Source: Caenorhabditis elegans (lineage: Eukaryota > Nematoda > Chromadorea > Rhabditida > Rhabditidae). Taken from it: a DNA stretch of 64,000 nucleotides. Under the pieces are notes generated by a model. It saw only the letters and a program-made list of their open reading frames with translations, had not been told where the DNA came from and searched no databases. The DNA lies in contig NC_003284.9 of NCBI RefSeq assembly GCF_000002985.6, forward strand, positions 16,740,001-16,804,000, in the 5' to 3' direction. Below, one piece after another: positions 1 through 12,700 of this stretch; positions within the stretch are counted from its first letter, which is position 1, and each line of letters opens with the position of its first letter. A program made the position numbers and the translations under genes.

Positions 1-576
1 AAAACTCAGGCCCAGGTACACATCTCAAAATAAAGCCGGAATGTTCTCAGACCAATGGGATTTGAAAAAAGACGAGTGTCATTGACAGGTTACAATAAAT
101 AAATAAAAAACAAAAAAAAAAAAAAAACGTCTGCGACGTAATAGTTATAATAATTGGTTTCTTATGAATTGTTGTAGCGAAATTAGAGATCTCCCATGTC
201 TGAAAATACTGGGCTAGACACATTCCTATATGAAAACATTATCAAGTCTACCAAGCAGAGCATAGGTTCTCATAATCATTGGTCTTCAGTAAAAATAATA
301 TGTAATGCTATTCTAAGAACCCGAAAAAACAAATGCGATGGGAAAAATAGGATACTAGCAATTAATTGAGAAATACTTTTCGCTGTTTTGAATAGAGAAA
401 AAACACAGACTAGAGCGAAAACGAATGCGCAAGTTTGCCTCAAATCATGCCTTCTGTACGGCCACGTGCTCCATATCCGCTTTTTATTATAGCAAGTAAA
501 GCAATGGAAGAGGCGAAAAAAGACGACCATGTACTATTTGAGAAATCAACTTTCATCGTTTTTTTTTCATTTTCAG
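1..576. other. Window edge, probably hda-4 intron
   Basis: No exon could be supported here. An A-rich run lies near 110-127. The segment ends in a strong T-rich 3' splice acceptor (positions 571-576, TTTCAG) leading into the first visible hda-4 exon. That exon begins in mid-codon, so at least one coding exon must lie upstream, most likely outside the window. Confidence 0.6.
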
Positions 577-3500
577 CTGCCCCATTATCACTGGCGAATT
601 CCCTCACAAATCTCCTCTCCTCATCCAACGGCAATTTATCCGTACCACAGACGCCGACAAAAGAGCACCACCCGACGGCGCCAACATCAAATCGAAAATG
701 GTGAGTTTCCGATTTCCTTCCTGCACTTTCAACAGCATGCCACAATGATTACCTCCTTGAGCCGGAAACAACCTTCGCTGTTTTTCAGTGACCTTCCGAG
801 ATCAAACTCAACCACAATTTCACAGCTCACCAAAGATCGGCTCAAAAATATGATTGCCAACAGGAGTAAAGGGGAGAGTAACAGTCAGTCAAACTTGATG
901 TCCAACAGTGTCACTGCCAATGGAAATGGGCATGACAATGGCAGAAAGCTCAAAAACTCAAACTCACAAGTCAACGTCTCCTCGCCACACTTTGAACCCT
1001 ACCGGTTACCGACGAGCCTGGCCAATGCGCACAATTTGCAACAAGCCAGCGAGTTTCAACTCAGAAAAGTTAATTCAGAGCCAAATCTTAAAATGCGAAT
1101 ACGTGCCAAACTATTGTCAAAAGGAAGTAGTCCTGTTCAACACGTGCAACAAAACAACTCACAGTTCAATTTCACACATCCTCAACTTAAAAGGTTAGTT
1201 TTCAAGTTGTGAATTTCAATTGATTAGATCCTTTTTCAGAAGTGACAGCGAAACTTCTCAAAATGTGCCACTCGACTTTATGCAATCTAGTTCTCAAACC
1301 AATCTACCACATCTCATGCTGCCATCACCGTCCCTGCCAAATCTAGCCGCCGCCGGCGCGTTCCATGGTCTTAATCTTCCAGTTGGTATGGGCTCTTTTT
1401 TCAAAAAATCACGTGTTTTGAGAGTACATATTTGCAGGACAGGATCTCAATGCTTTTATGGCTGTGGCTAATCTCAGCCCATTTCTCAGTCTTCCCAGTT
1501 TGTTGAACAAGAAATTAGAGCTCGGCGGATTGACGGATGAAGGTGGTGAGTTTACACTTGGTCTTGTGGTCTATGAGCCAAACACCTGAAAAGTAGTTTC
1601 CAATTTTTTGTATTTATTCAGGTTATAAACTATTTGAACAAAACCTAAGATATGAGCTGTTTATCGAATCAATCTCACGCCTACCATTGCAACCATTCTT
1701 ATTAATTTTATTGTATTTTATTCAGACCGAAACGGACTGATTGGCTCATCCTCCACATCATCTCTAGCTTCAAACGTTAGCATGGGATCTCACCAGTATC
1801 AATCACTGCTCAAGCAACAAATCCGCGACCTTGTGCTCCGGCGAAAAAGCCTTGTGAGAGAAGATCCAGAAGGCGAAGGGCTTGCCGAACTCTACAATGG
1901 CCTCCTTCCACAGGCCAAACTCCAACAACTTCAAGCGCTTGCAGCTGAATCCGGATTTCTGGCAAAACAAGAGCCCACGTGTACAACTGGATTAGGATAC
2001 GACCAGGCAATGGTGAGACACGAGTGTTGTTGCGGAAATAATGCGTCTCACGTGGAGAACGGAGGCCGAATACAAAGCATTTGGTCAAAGCTCATCGAGC
2101 ACGGACACGTTCAAAAGTGTGAGAAAGTAACAGCCAAGAAGGCTTCTCTGGAGCAATTGCAGCTGGTGCACTCTCAAACGTACACCACATTCTTCGCGGT
2201 TTCCCCGACGGCGTGTCTCAAAATTGATGCAAACTCATTACCGTTAAAGCGATTCCTTCAACTTCCGTGTGGAGGAATCGGGGTTGATTCAGACACTTAT
2301 TTCAACGACGCCAGTACTCAAACTGCTGCGAGATTAGCTGCTGGAACGCTTATTGAGCTTTCGTCTCAGGTTTGTTAAATATTAATCTTCGGTACTGAGG
2401 CGATTGATTTAGGTTGCCGAAGGACGACTGAAAAATGGATTTGCGTGTATTCGGCCGCCAGGTCATCATGCAGAACATGAACAAGCTATGGGCTTCTGCT
2501 TCTTCAATAATGTTGCTGTTGCTGTGAAAGTCTTACAGACGAAGTACCCAGCACAATGTGCCAAAATTGCTATTATTGACTGGGTAAGAATATTTCGATA
2601 ACTTGTGTTCATAACTTCAAAATTTAGGATGTTCACCATGGTAACGGAACCCAACTAAGTTTTGAAAATGATCCCAATGTACTCTACATGTCACTACATC
2701 GTCATGACAAGGGAAACTTTTTCCCTGGAACCGGATCTGTGACCGAAGTCGGAAAGAACGACGCAAAAGGACTGACTGTAAATGTGCCATTCTCCGGAGA
2801 TGTGATGCGAGACCCAGAGTACTTGGCCGCGTGGAGAACCGTTATTGAGCCAGTAATGGCTAGTTTTTGCCCAGATTTTATCATTGTGTCAGCCGGATTT
2901 GATGCTTGCCACGGACACCCGAACGCACTTGGCGGATATGAAGTCACACCGGAAATGTTTGGATATATGACAAAATCGTTGTTGAATTATGCGAGTGGGA
3001 AAGTTGTGCTGGCTTTAGAAGGGGGCTACGATTTGAAAAGCATTTCTGAAGCCGCTCAACAGTGTGTTCAGGTATCAGATTTTTTTTCTCATGACTTGAG
3101 CGCTGGTGCTCTTGATTTTTACAAAATTGTTTCACATTAGGTTCTACTAAAATCTGCTATAAAATGTTGAATGCATTGTAACCTTGCTAAAAGCTAGCTA
3201 GGTTTTCCTATTGTGCAATTCCCAAAACGTGCTTTAAGTCTGAGTATTTAATTTGAAAACTAGTCACTAAATGTGAGTTGCTGTAAGCAAAAATAGAAAG
3301 GTGTAGAGCTGAACTTTCAGATGCTCAAAATTTAGACTTAGAAGTAGTTTATGCATAACAAACTGTATATTTTGAGTTATCAACTTTCAGCTGATATACT
3401 ACTTAGGTATATTCTTACACCCACATTCTATGATAGGGCTTCTTTTAGTTAGAAAATATCTAGATATAATAGATTAAAAATTCCAGGCACTCATTGGCGA

Positions 3501-3759
3501 ATCCGATGACGCAGGTCGGTTGAGCTCAGTTGCTCTCGAATCATTACCTAATCCAAGTGCAGTTGAGACGTTACAAAAGGTTTGCTGATCCCTTAGCATT
3601 TTCAATCTCAAACTCACGTTTAAGGTCATTGCTATTCACAAAAGTTATTGGCCTGCTTTACATGGTCAAGAGGCCGCAATTAACACAACGGAAATGCAAT
3701 GGAGGAATTTGAAGCTCCAAGTACAAATGCAGCAGCAACAACAACAACAACAAACGTAG
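577..3759 (+). CDS. hda-4: Class IIa histone deacetylase HDA-4 (5' end outside window)
   Basis: Zinc-dependent lysine deacetylase that acts as a nuclear corepressor. Nine exons: 577-700, 789-1193, 1240-1385, 1438-1545, 1726-2369, 2413-2583, 2628-3071, 3487-3579 and 3625-3759, giving 756 residues with consistent phases. The N-terminal half is Ser/Asn/Gln-rich and carries [12 protein letters not shown], which matches the 14-3-3/MEF2-binding region of vertebrate HDAC4. A second basophilic kinase-like site (RRKSL) follows. The deacetylase domain starts near [10 protein letters not shown]. It shows the His pair (PPGHHAEHE), zinc ligands in [11 protein letters not shown] and SAGFDA, and EGGYDL. The last Tyr is notable: vertebrate class IIa enzymes have His there. 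The C-terminus ends in a Gln run. In worms, KIN-29/SIK phosphorylation and MEF-2 partnership are known for this protein; here only the motifs are seen. Confidence 0.95.
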
Positions 3760-5752
3760 CATGTGAAGATTGATAGATGCTTAAAAATTAAAGAATCAAC
3801 CTCCCCCCACTCAAATAATTTCAAAGAATCGCCGTTACGAGTCACTTGCATAATTAAACCAATACCATGAAGCGACAATAATTAGTGAATCTTTTCTGAC
3901 ATTAGATCTGTATATGTATCGAATCTTCCCCCCTCATCTCTCTGTCCCAATTGTACCTTCCAAGTATATGTGATATGTTCATAATTCCATTCTGCTGGCA
4001 TAGAAGATGCGTTAGCTTTTCCTAGACAATTTCAGAATCCAAATCCGAATCCAAATCCAAAAATTCAATCGCTCTAACGGGGTCTAACATTTTTTCTTCT
4101 CTCTGTTTTCTCCCAATCTGTTCTGTTCCATACACTGTCGTATCAAAAACTTAGAGTATATTTATGAATAATTATATAATTATAGCATGCTCCAGAAACG
4201 TCGTGATCCCAGTCTCAAAAGACAATGTGATTAATTTCTCTCTCTCTCTCCCTCTCTCAAAAGGTTTAGTCTTCTCCCAACCTCTCATCTACAGTCTCGT
4301 CAATTTAATCAGCATTTTATGTCTTCTCCCTCTGTCTCCCCAGTGATATATTTTTTTCTTCCACTCCCACCCGTCCAAAATAATCCAAATCTGTCATATA
4401 AATATAAATATATGTTTTAAGTTAATTTCCACTTTTCACCCATTTGGTCCTGTGTTTCTACTCGTTCGTATCAAAATTTAAAACTTACCTGTCTCTCATC
4501 CTCTCATTTTGGTTTCGAATTCGGGCATTTTACGGGAAAAGTTGCGAACGCACAGCTACATATTTATTTCAATTTTTTAGAAAATTTTTTGATACACTTA
4601 GGGTAATGCTTGGAAGTTTGCCACTTGACGCTTGAAATGTCCGGATTAAAAACCTACCATTTGCAATTTATTCGCCTATTTCTGTACATTTCTGGAGAAT
4701 CATTTGTCTTGCACACCAAATTTGAAATAGTTCGACTTTTTCATCAAATAAAGTTATTAAACTTAAATTGTTTTTTTTTGTTTACATGTTGTCTGCACTA
4801 CAGGAACCGCAGTACACATATGCAATAACTTGCTAACATGATTTTAAATGTTGTGAATGAGAAAATCTGATCATGATGATAATATAGCATTTTCATTTAC
4901 CGCGGAATAAAGAACATGTAGTTTATAAAAGGAACAAAAACGAGAAGCCCATGTTCATTAGTGAGGGATACAATTCAATTGATGCTTCAAGTTGAGAAAT
5001 GATTATATCTGAATTTGAAGAAGCGCTTTGTTAGATTCGAGCTCATAGCAGCATTTTCTGAGCAGCGACTTGAAATTTTTGAAAACATGGGCGTCAGAAT
5101 TCACAAGAAACTAGTACTTTTCGTTGTGTTGGAGTGGAAATTTGAAAAAAGAGAAGGTATTTCAAACACCGTGTTTGATAAAATAACCAAATATTGTACT
5201 CTTCAAACTCTTCAAAATTTGTTTGAAATTATATTTTCCAGCCCAAACAGATGTAAATGATCAGTTTCCACTTACGCAATTTTGAAACCAATTTGTTGAT
5301 TTTCTTCGATTTTTGCATTTCAATTACTTGTATTTTATTTATCTCTCCTTGTAGTAAGTTTAAAATTACCTTAAAAAAATTCAATCTGTTGAAAACATAT
5401 CAAAATGTTGAAAAAACCTTTTGAGGCATTTGAAATAATTTTAAAATCTTACAATTGACACTTGTTGGACTATTATAAAAATTTTTTAGAAAAAAACGCC
5501 ATTGGCAATACTATACCTTTTATTTGATGTAGTTTTGATATTTTATTATTATTCTGCACTGTTCAGTATTGAAAAAAAAACAGTATTTGTATTTGCAACT
5601 TTTTTTTAAAGAGAGGAGAGAGTCGAGAGATACAAACAGCAAAAAAAAAAGATCACACGTAAAAAATCTCAAGAGCATTTCAAATCTATCGATTGCTTAA
5701 GAGAAGATAGATATTTTCACTCAACTTATTTATTTTGCAATTTTTCTTGCAG
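3760..5752. other. hda-4 3' UTR and intergenic
   Basis: The first several hundred bases are likely the hda-4 3' untranslated region. They include short pyrimidine (CT) repeats near 4231-4257 and a small AATCCAAATCC-type repeat near 4035-4065. Open frames here are short and lack splice context, and no RNA gene was recognised. The segment ends in the acceptor immediately before the F-box gene start. Confidence 0.6.
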
Positions 5753-8123
5753 ATGTCCACTATTCACGATACCCACTGTTCCCATTGTTTTAGTTTGAAC
5801 TGTATATCAACTGACTGTCCAGTTTCCAAATGTAAGCACTGTCATACTTTACTTCACTCTTGTAAACAAGAGGAGCACATTGAACATGTCTGCAGGAGGG
5901 TAGGATTATGACGGCTTGAAAAGTTCAATAAACTGGTTTACTGCTTCAGGCTCCTGTAAAATGTCCCAACTACTCAAACGGCTGTAATGTAGTACTGCTC
6001 CGTGAAAAAATAACAAATCATCTACCAATCTGTGCTGCAAGTATTGTAGTGTGTTCAAGGTTAACGGAAATTTTTAGAGCTTTTTTTTACAAATCTTAAT
6101 TTCAGAGACCGGTGCCGAAAGTTAAATGCGAAATCCTGTAAGCTGGAGCTAAAGTTCATGGGACGAAAAAAACAAAATTTGCCAGTTAACGAAAGGGATG
6201 ATATTGATATTCAATTAGCGATTTATGATCAAAATTTGATCATCGAAAGTTACAACTCTTCACGGCCTAAAAGAGTTCGACAACGGGATCCATTACATCC
6301 AGCACATCCATTATTGCCTTTGAGGAATATGGTAGGATATTTTTAGATGAAAACATGAAAAAATAATTGCACAATATTTTAAAATTGTTTATGTTCAGAC
6401 ATTGTAATTTTTTGTCGTTTACCAATAGTTTATAGTAAATTACTCATACAAAAAATTCAAAAATCGACACAATTATTTGGAGTCATTAGGTAGCTGGAAA
6501 TCAGTTTTGCATATTAGACTAATGCAGAATATATGATAATTGTGTTTTTCCAGCCTTACGACAGTTCTTCTCCAACTGAAGGATTTGAAGACAGTAGCGA
6601 AGACGAAATGCGAGAAAAAAGAGAAAAGCTGAAAAAGTCGAAGCTGGTATTTTCTAACTGCTACATGTGCCAAATTGACCCTGCTGCACAGCACCTACAT
6701 ACTTTGGGAAATGGAGTTGACATTGAGAAAATGAAAAAAAGAAGAATGACTCCGCAAGTTGTTGATAAGTTTCATGAAAAGTTGGGTCTGAAGGTAATGT
6801 TTCAATTATTGCTTTAATACTTTAACGATGAAATTTTTCAGGTTAATGTCGATGTTTTGAACGTGTCGGAATCAAGTTTAAAAAGTGAAAACATCCGAGA
6901 AATACAGAAAGGAGGAACTCTATACACATTGAAGTAATTTGAAGATATAAAATTAAAGTAATAAAAACATATCATGACTTTTCCAGGTGTCTGAAAACCG
7001 TTCGCAGGTCAGAATATGGAGTACATTGTCTTTCTCAACACACAGAAACAATTGATATTATGAATGATATTGTTTTGAGGTGTCCGAATTGGTCGAGCGG
7101 ATGTGATTTCACCTCAACTCGTGTGAAAGTTAAAGTGGGAAACTTGAAGTAAGTCAGTTTTTATCGTGTTATTTCAAAACAGCAATTTGACATGTTGAGT
7201 AGTCCAAATTTCCAATATTCACCTATTTTTGAAATTTGCTAAAACAAATTAGACAACTTGATTCCTCGTTGTTGGCTTTACAAAAATGTTAGGGCATTTT
7301 TAATTATTTCTCTTAATAAGTTAACAATTTGACAAGTCGCAATATTTTTCTGTATATATTTCTGAGCATCGATAATTTAGCATTTTTGGTGCGTACTGAA
7401 TTATTCCAAATTTAGATTGCCACATGGCAATTGAATTTAGTTACTTATGAATTTGCTACACAACTTAGTTTCTGAAAAAAAACATTCATAAAATTATGGT
7501 ATTTCAGATTCCATCCTCACACAAGTACAATAACTCATCAACCGACTGCTGATCAGTTCCCGGAAAGTCCTGATTCTGTATCATATCACAACATTGAAAC
7601 ACTTCCACTTTGGGTCTATGAAACACTTGCCGACTATCTTCCAAGTTCAGCTTTATTTAACTTATCATTGGTGAATAGGTAAGAGCAGGTAATGGAATAT
7701 CATGAAAGTCGGATTTTACAGAACTTTACGAAAAGTTGTCTTCATCGCAATGAATTCAAAATGTTACGTGGAGCCAGTGTGGGAAATGGAACGTCAAGGG
7801 AAGTGGGCTCTAAAACAATATGTGAGTTTTTAAACACATTACTTTAAAAAACCTTTTAATTTCAGATCTGGAAAGTGACTTCAACCGAGCCACCACCAGA
7901 AACCGAATGGAGGGTTCCTGTCGAACTCAACAATCACATTTCTCAATGCCAGTATTTTAATCCAGTTAGCTATGAAGAGAAAATGGTCCCTGTGTTCTCA
8001 CGGGAGTTTGAAAAAGAAATCTGGGACGGATTCACAAACGAACTATCCGAGCGATTAATCAGAGCTGAGATCAGAGCAGTCGAAGATAACGTTGAAGAGG
8101 AAGAGTTCGAATGGGAAGGTTGA
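5753..8123 (+). CDS. F-box protein with TRAF-type zinc finger (FBXO30/FBXO40-like)
   Basis: Predicted substrate adaptor of an SCF (Skp1-cullin-F-box) ubiquitin ligase. Nine exons: 5753-5899, 5950-6059, 6106-6331, 6554-6793, 6842-6933, 6987-7148, 7508-7678, 7722-7821 and 7866-8123, total 501 residues. The N-terminus (about 1-90) is a Cys/His-rich TRAF-type finger in the order seen in human FBXO30/FBXO40 (HCSHC, CKHC, CKQEEH, CPNYSNGC, then CRR/CSR). A basic, acidic and Ser-rich middle follows, then a second Cys cluster (CPNWSSGCDF). The F-box itself lies at about 358-395 (LPLWVYETLADYLPSSALF). The C-terminus is acidic (VEEEEFEWEG). The start is chosen because an acceptor (TTCTTGCAG) abuts the ATG, fitting SL trans-splicing. 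Family assignment is by motif order; the substrate is unknown. Confidence 0.88.
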
Positions 8124-9754
8124 AAACTTTTAATATTTTTTCAACATTCATTCCGTTCATGTAATAATTCATATATAAGTACTGTAAAATGAATAAGGTC
8201 CCAGTCAAGTCAAGTTGATTTTTGGCACTATTTGTTGCTCTGGCTCAATAAGCAGCATATGTAGTGTATGCTTCAAAAAGCTAGGCCTGTGGAAAGTTCC
8301 GCTCCAGATCTTTCGTCCCCAAAAAAGTTGTAGTTTTATTTTTCTGAGCTTGTAACAAATTTCATAACCCGGACGAGAAATTTAAAAGTTGTGCAGTGAA
8401 ATGTTAGAATGTTACTTTTGAAAAGTTTGACAACACAAATCCAAAATTAACAAACTGCATTTTTATTCAAAAAGTAAGCACCCTTATTCTATTGATAGTA
8501 ATTTCCAAATTTACAAAAAACAACTATACGATTTTCTAATTGTCACACATGTATTTCCGTCTTCGAATAACCATCATTATCCAACTTTGTTTTCCATTAC
8601 CAAAAGCTTGGCGCGTGTCTCTGGTCATTCTCCAAATAAAAACTAATACAAGAAGTGTCCAGTTTTTGGCTGGCGGGATCGATGGGTAAACAAAATTTGG
8701 GTGAGATGAACACACACACATAAGATGAATCGGGGGATTTACTTTGATCATTTAAAATTTAGTTTTATCTAAAGAAAAATAAAGTAAAAGTGAATTCAGG
8801 AATGAAACTTGATTTACTATGTTTCCTGTCTTGTTTCTAACTCAAAAGAACGTTCTCTTAGAATGTTCAAAAAAATCGTCATAAAAATATATTTTGCAGT
8901 TGATGTAGTTTTGGGTACACAAAAATTGGAAGATGAAATTAAAAACTAAACTTACAAAATACTATTAACTTTGAAAATGTTTTATTTTTATCAAAAAAAT
9001 TATGACAGTTTGAAAACAAATATTAAACTGGAAGACGGAACTTTTTTCAAGTTTTGCTAAAAAAATGTGTTTGCTAAAAGATCTTTTTTTTTTTTGATTT
9101 GAAGTTTCTAAATAACTAACCGAAAGTTCACAGGAGTTCACGAGATCTTTCCCAGAAAATTGAAAGTTTTACTAAACGTATTTTTTCTTTTTCTAGATTT
9201 TAAAAGTGCGTTGTTCGGTTTCTGTCAATTCTTCAAGACCCCCTTTCCGATTTTCGCTTTTTTAAAAAATTTCTTTCTACTAGGCCCCTGGCATATTTAA
9301 TCTGTTTCTCCGGGTATTCTCAGAATGACTTTCAAGTACATATGTGTTGAAAACAAGTATGTCAATGCATTTTCGTATCTGTCCAAACGCTCAAATGGCG
9401 TGAATTTGATACTAAATCATGAAATTCGAGATTTGTCGATGTACCCATTCCGTGCCGATTTGTTTCAGGAAATCTGTTTACATCAAATTTAATTGAATGA
9501 AGTAATTTATTGAAAATAAAAAATTGAAGAATATAATAGTTTTCAAAATAATATCAGCACCTAGAAATTTTTTTATGTGCTTTACATGTTTCAAAAGAAA
9601 ATGAAAAAAAAAACACTTTTGTTTTAATTTAAACGTGATTTTTAATTCTGTTAAACTGCAATGAAAATTGTGTCTAGTTAGAACGGGAAAAAATGCAAAA
9701 GAAATAAATAAAATCAATTACAGATAAGTATAAGTTATATCAAAAATGTAAAAA
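8124..9754. other. Intergenic between convergent genes
   Basis: AT-rich sequence with no supported gene. The 3' UTR of the F-box gene probably occupies the left end and that of the two-helix membrane protein gene the right end. Two GAAnnTTC palindromes occur at 8848-8855 and 8861-8868 but are not in heat-shock-element phase. Confidence 0.5.
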
Positions 9755-12700
9755 TTAGCTATAATTAGTATTCGCACCAAAGGAATTGTTGAATCTGAAA
9801 AAAAACATAGATTTCAGTCTATAATAGGCATATGGAAAAAATAAGCCTACCTTTCAATAAATTCCGCTGACATTCCGATACATCGCACTTGAAATCTGTT
9901 GTGAGCAATTTTTTGTTGCTTTGTGAAGCTGAAATGTTAAAAGTGGTAAAGTTATATGAAGAATTTGGATTTTTTCACAATATAAAATCTTTTTTTTAAT
10001 TCATTGGAACCGTTGTTCTAAGAAATACATTTTTTGATCACACGAACAATTGAGTTTTGAACTTTATATAATATTAGAGCGTCTGAACTTCACGGCATTT
10101 GGCTCTAGCTTCTTTTCCAAGTTTGGCCCAAAAAAAATTAACTTGGTTCAGAAGTTGGCTAAACTTGGGCAAACGTCGGGCAAGATTTTGGCAAAACCTG
10201 GACTTAGGCTGCTCCAAAATTTAACACAAGTCTCACCCAACTCATGCCAAACTTCTACCACAGTTTGAAACGCAACAAGAAAAGTTTGGGACAAAGTTTG
10301 ACAAGAGTTGGGTGATACTTAGGTTAAACTGTGGTGCAGCCTGAATTCAAGTTTTGCCAAAGTCTCGCCCGACTTTTGCTCAAGTTTTGCCAACTTCTGA
10401 TCCAAGTTAATTTTTTTTGGGCCAAACTTGGGCAAGAATCTAGAGCCAAATGCCAAGTTGTTTCACTATTTGAGACCAACTTCTGTTTGAAATTTTACAG
10501 TAAAAACAGAAATACTGTAGATGTACAAGAGACATGGACAACTACGATGATATATAATATAAATTAAATACAATTTTGGAATTCTTTCTTTCTATGTAGT
10601 TAACCTCAAACTTGACAAAGTTTTGCAAATCTGAAATCTCACCAGTGTGGCCGTTTAATGCTGTCTATCCTGGAAAACTCATGCACCAACGCATCCATAT
10701 TATTCATAGACTCCCGATGAGGTGAAGCCTCACTGTATGGAAAAACCAAAAAGTGCGGGTTTTCCCGTTCCATGGATAACCGCAACTGCTCATTTTGCCA
10801 TTTTTCACCATGAGCCAGCCACTGCTCTTCTGCCGAGTTTCTGGATCGTCTAAAAAAAAAACAAAACTCTTATTGTAAATTTAGATTTCAGCTATTCATT
10901 ACACAACATTTCAGTTTAGTCAAACACTGTCTTATTGTACAATGTTTCCAGGCCCTAAAATTACCTCGGTGTTGGTGTGGGCCTTGTCGATTCAGTATCA
11001 CCTTCTGAATCCAAAACCGACTGACATGCTGGTGCTGTATGGATCACTGAGGTTCTCACGATCCCATCGTTCAGCTCATTCATCATATCTCGATAATATG
11101 TGGTTTCCATAGAGTATTGAATTGCCTGTAACAGGAAGTTTTTGCAGGTTTTTGTTGCAGACGGTTCTCAGAAAACTTATAAGTTTCTCATGGGAAGGGT
11201 CACTTGGGGAGGGAAATCTATTATTTTACGATAATATACCGAATGACGAAACATCTGTCTATGAAATTTCGGTAAACAAGTATACGTGTTTGTCTGGGAA
11301 ATTGAAAAAGAAACATAGGACTTGTAAGTCAATCGGGGAGATACTGCTAAATTCTCTAAAACTCTGGAAATTTGTTAGAAACACTACTCGATGATGGATG
11401 TGGTTCTCTGGTAAAATCTGGCAACAATTGTATTTAGAAATTATGTGAGAAATTAAAGTTTGGAAAATAATGAGCATTTAAAAAAAGAATGACTATTCAA
11501 AAAGCAACAAATGAAAATTTTCCAGTTTTCCATGAAACTTTGAGAAATTGCAAAAACAGTGAAATTTCACGAACGATTAGTTTAGTTTGAAAGTGAACAA
11601 TTATCTATGAAATTTATGCAGCATAACTCAATTCTTCAAAAAATTGTATTATGTCTTTTTTTTTGAAAATTGATTTTAATATTGAACACAACTGTAAAAA
11701 GATAAGTATTCAAAAAACATAAAAATCCCTTTGATTCATAGATGATTTTTCAATTGTCTTTATAAGATGTTTCAATTGTTTTTATAATCAAATTTTTAAC
11801 CTTTAAAAATAGTATTCCTATGTTAATAATGTTTCCAAAGTTAAAAACAAACAAAATATTTTCTTAACCAACCTGAATCAAAAACGGAATTCCCCTTATA
11901 TTCTTCATCACTGCTTCAGTCGTATCTCTTGTTATCATCTCCTCCGGCATCTGCTCCCTTTGTTTCATTAACTTCTTTGCTTTCTACAAAACACAAAGTA
12001 CATTTACAAATTTGAAATACAAATTCTCAACTTCAAATTGTCACTTAGGACTTAGGACACGTGCGTCAATGCAATGCACAATTTGACATTTCACTGTTTT
12101 CTCAACGAAGTGTTTGTTGTTTTGTTCACCGTTTCAGTTTGAAATTAAAAAGTTATTGAAAATATCAAACATTTTGCTCTCTACGATAAAATGGGGGGAA
12201 AATGAAATGAGTCAATTAATTATGATCCCTCACTCCTCGCTCCACTTTATAAATAGTTGAAAAGCGTGTGACAAACAAACTTTTTCACTGAAACTAGAGA
12301 TCGAAGAACTCTTTTCTTTTATATCTCTGTGTGCGTTTTTCATCTTTTTCTGGATCCAATCATATTCATTTTCCTCTTTTCTCACATTCTCCTCACATGG
12401 TGGTGCACTTGAAAGATTTATCTCATTAAACGCACATAGCTGGTGTAAAATGGATGAAATAAAAAAGTTCTGAACAAAAAGGAAAAGTACAAAAACTCCC
12501 GCGTTTTATTCGTTGTCGGCCATTAATTAATCATACGCACTGCACAAGTGTCAAGTTTCAGTCTATTGACAAAGCATCTCACTTACCGAAGACTGGACGA
12601 ACCATGCGACAGCTGATAGAACCATTCCTAGGAAGCCGAGAATTGTTAGAACTCCGGAGACCATCAGAAGGTCGTTTTGTATTATTCCGACGCCAAGACC

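Noticed and set aside
8848..8868. Heat-shock element
   Set aside because: Two GAAnnTTC palindromes are present but not in the five-base phase needed for a continuous element.
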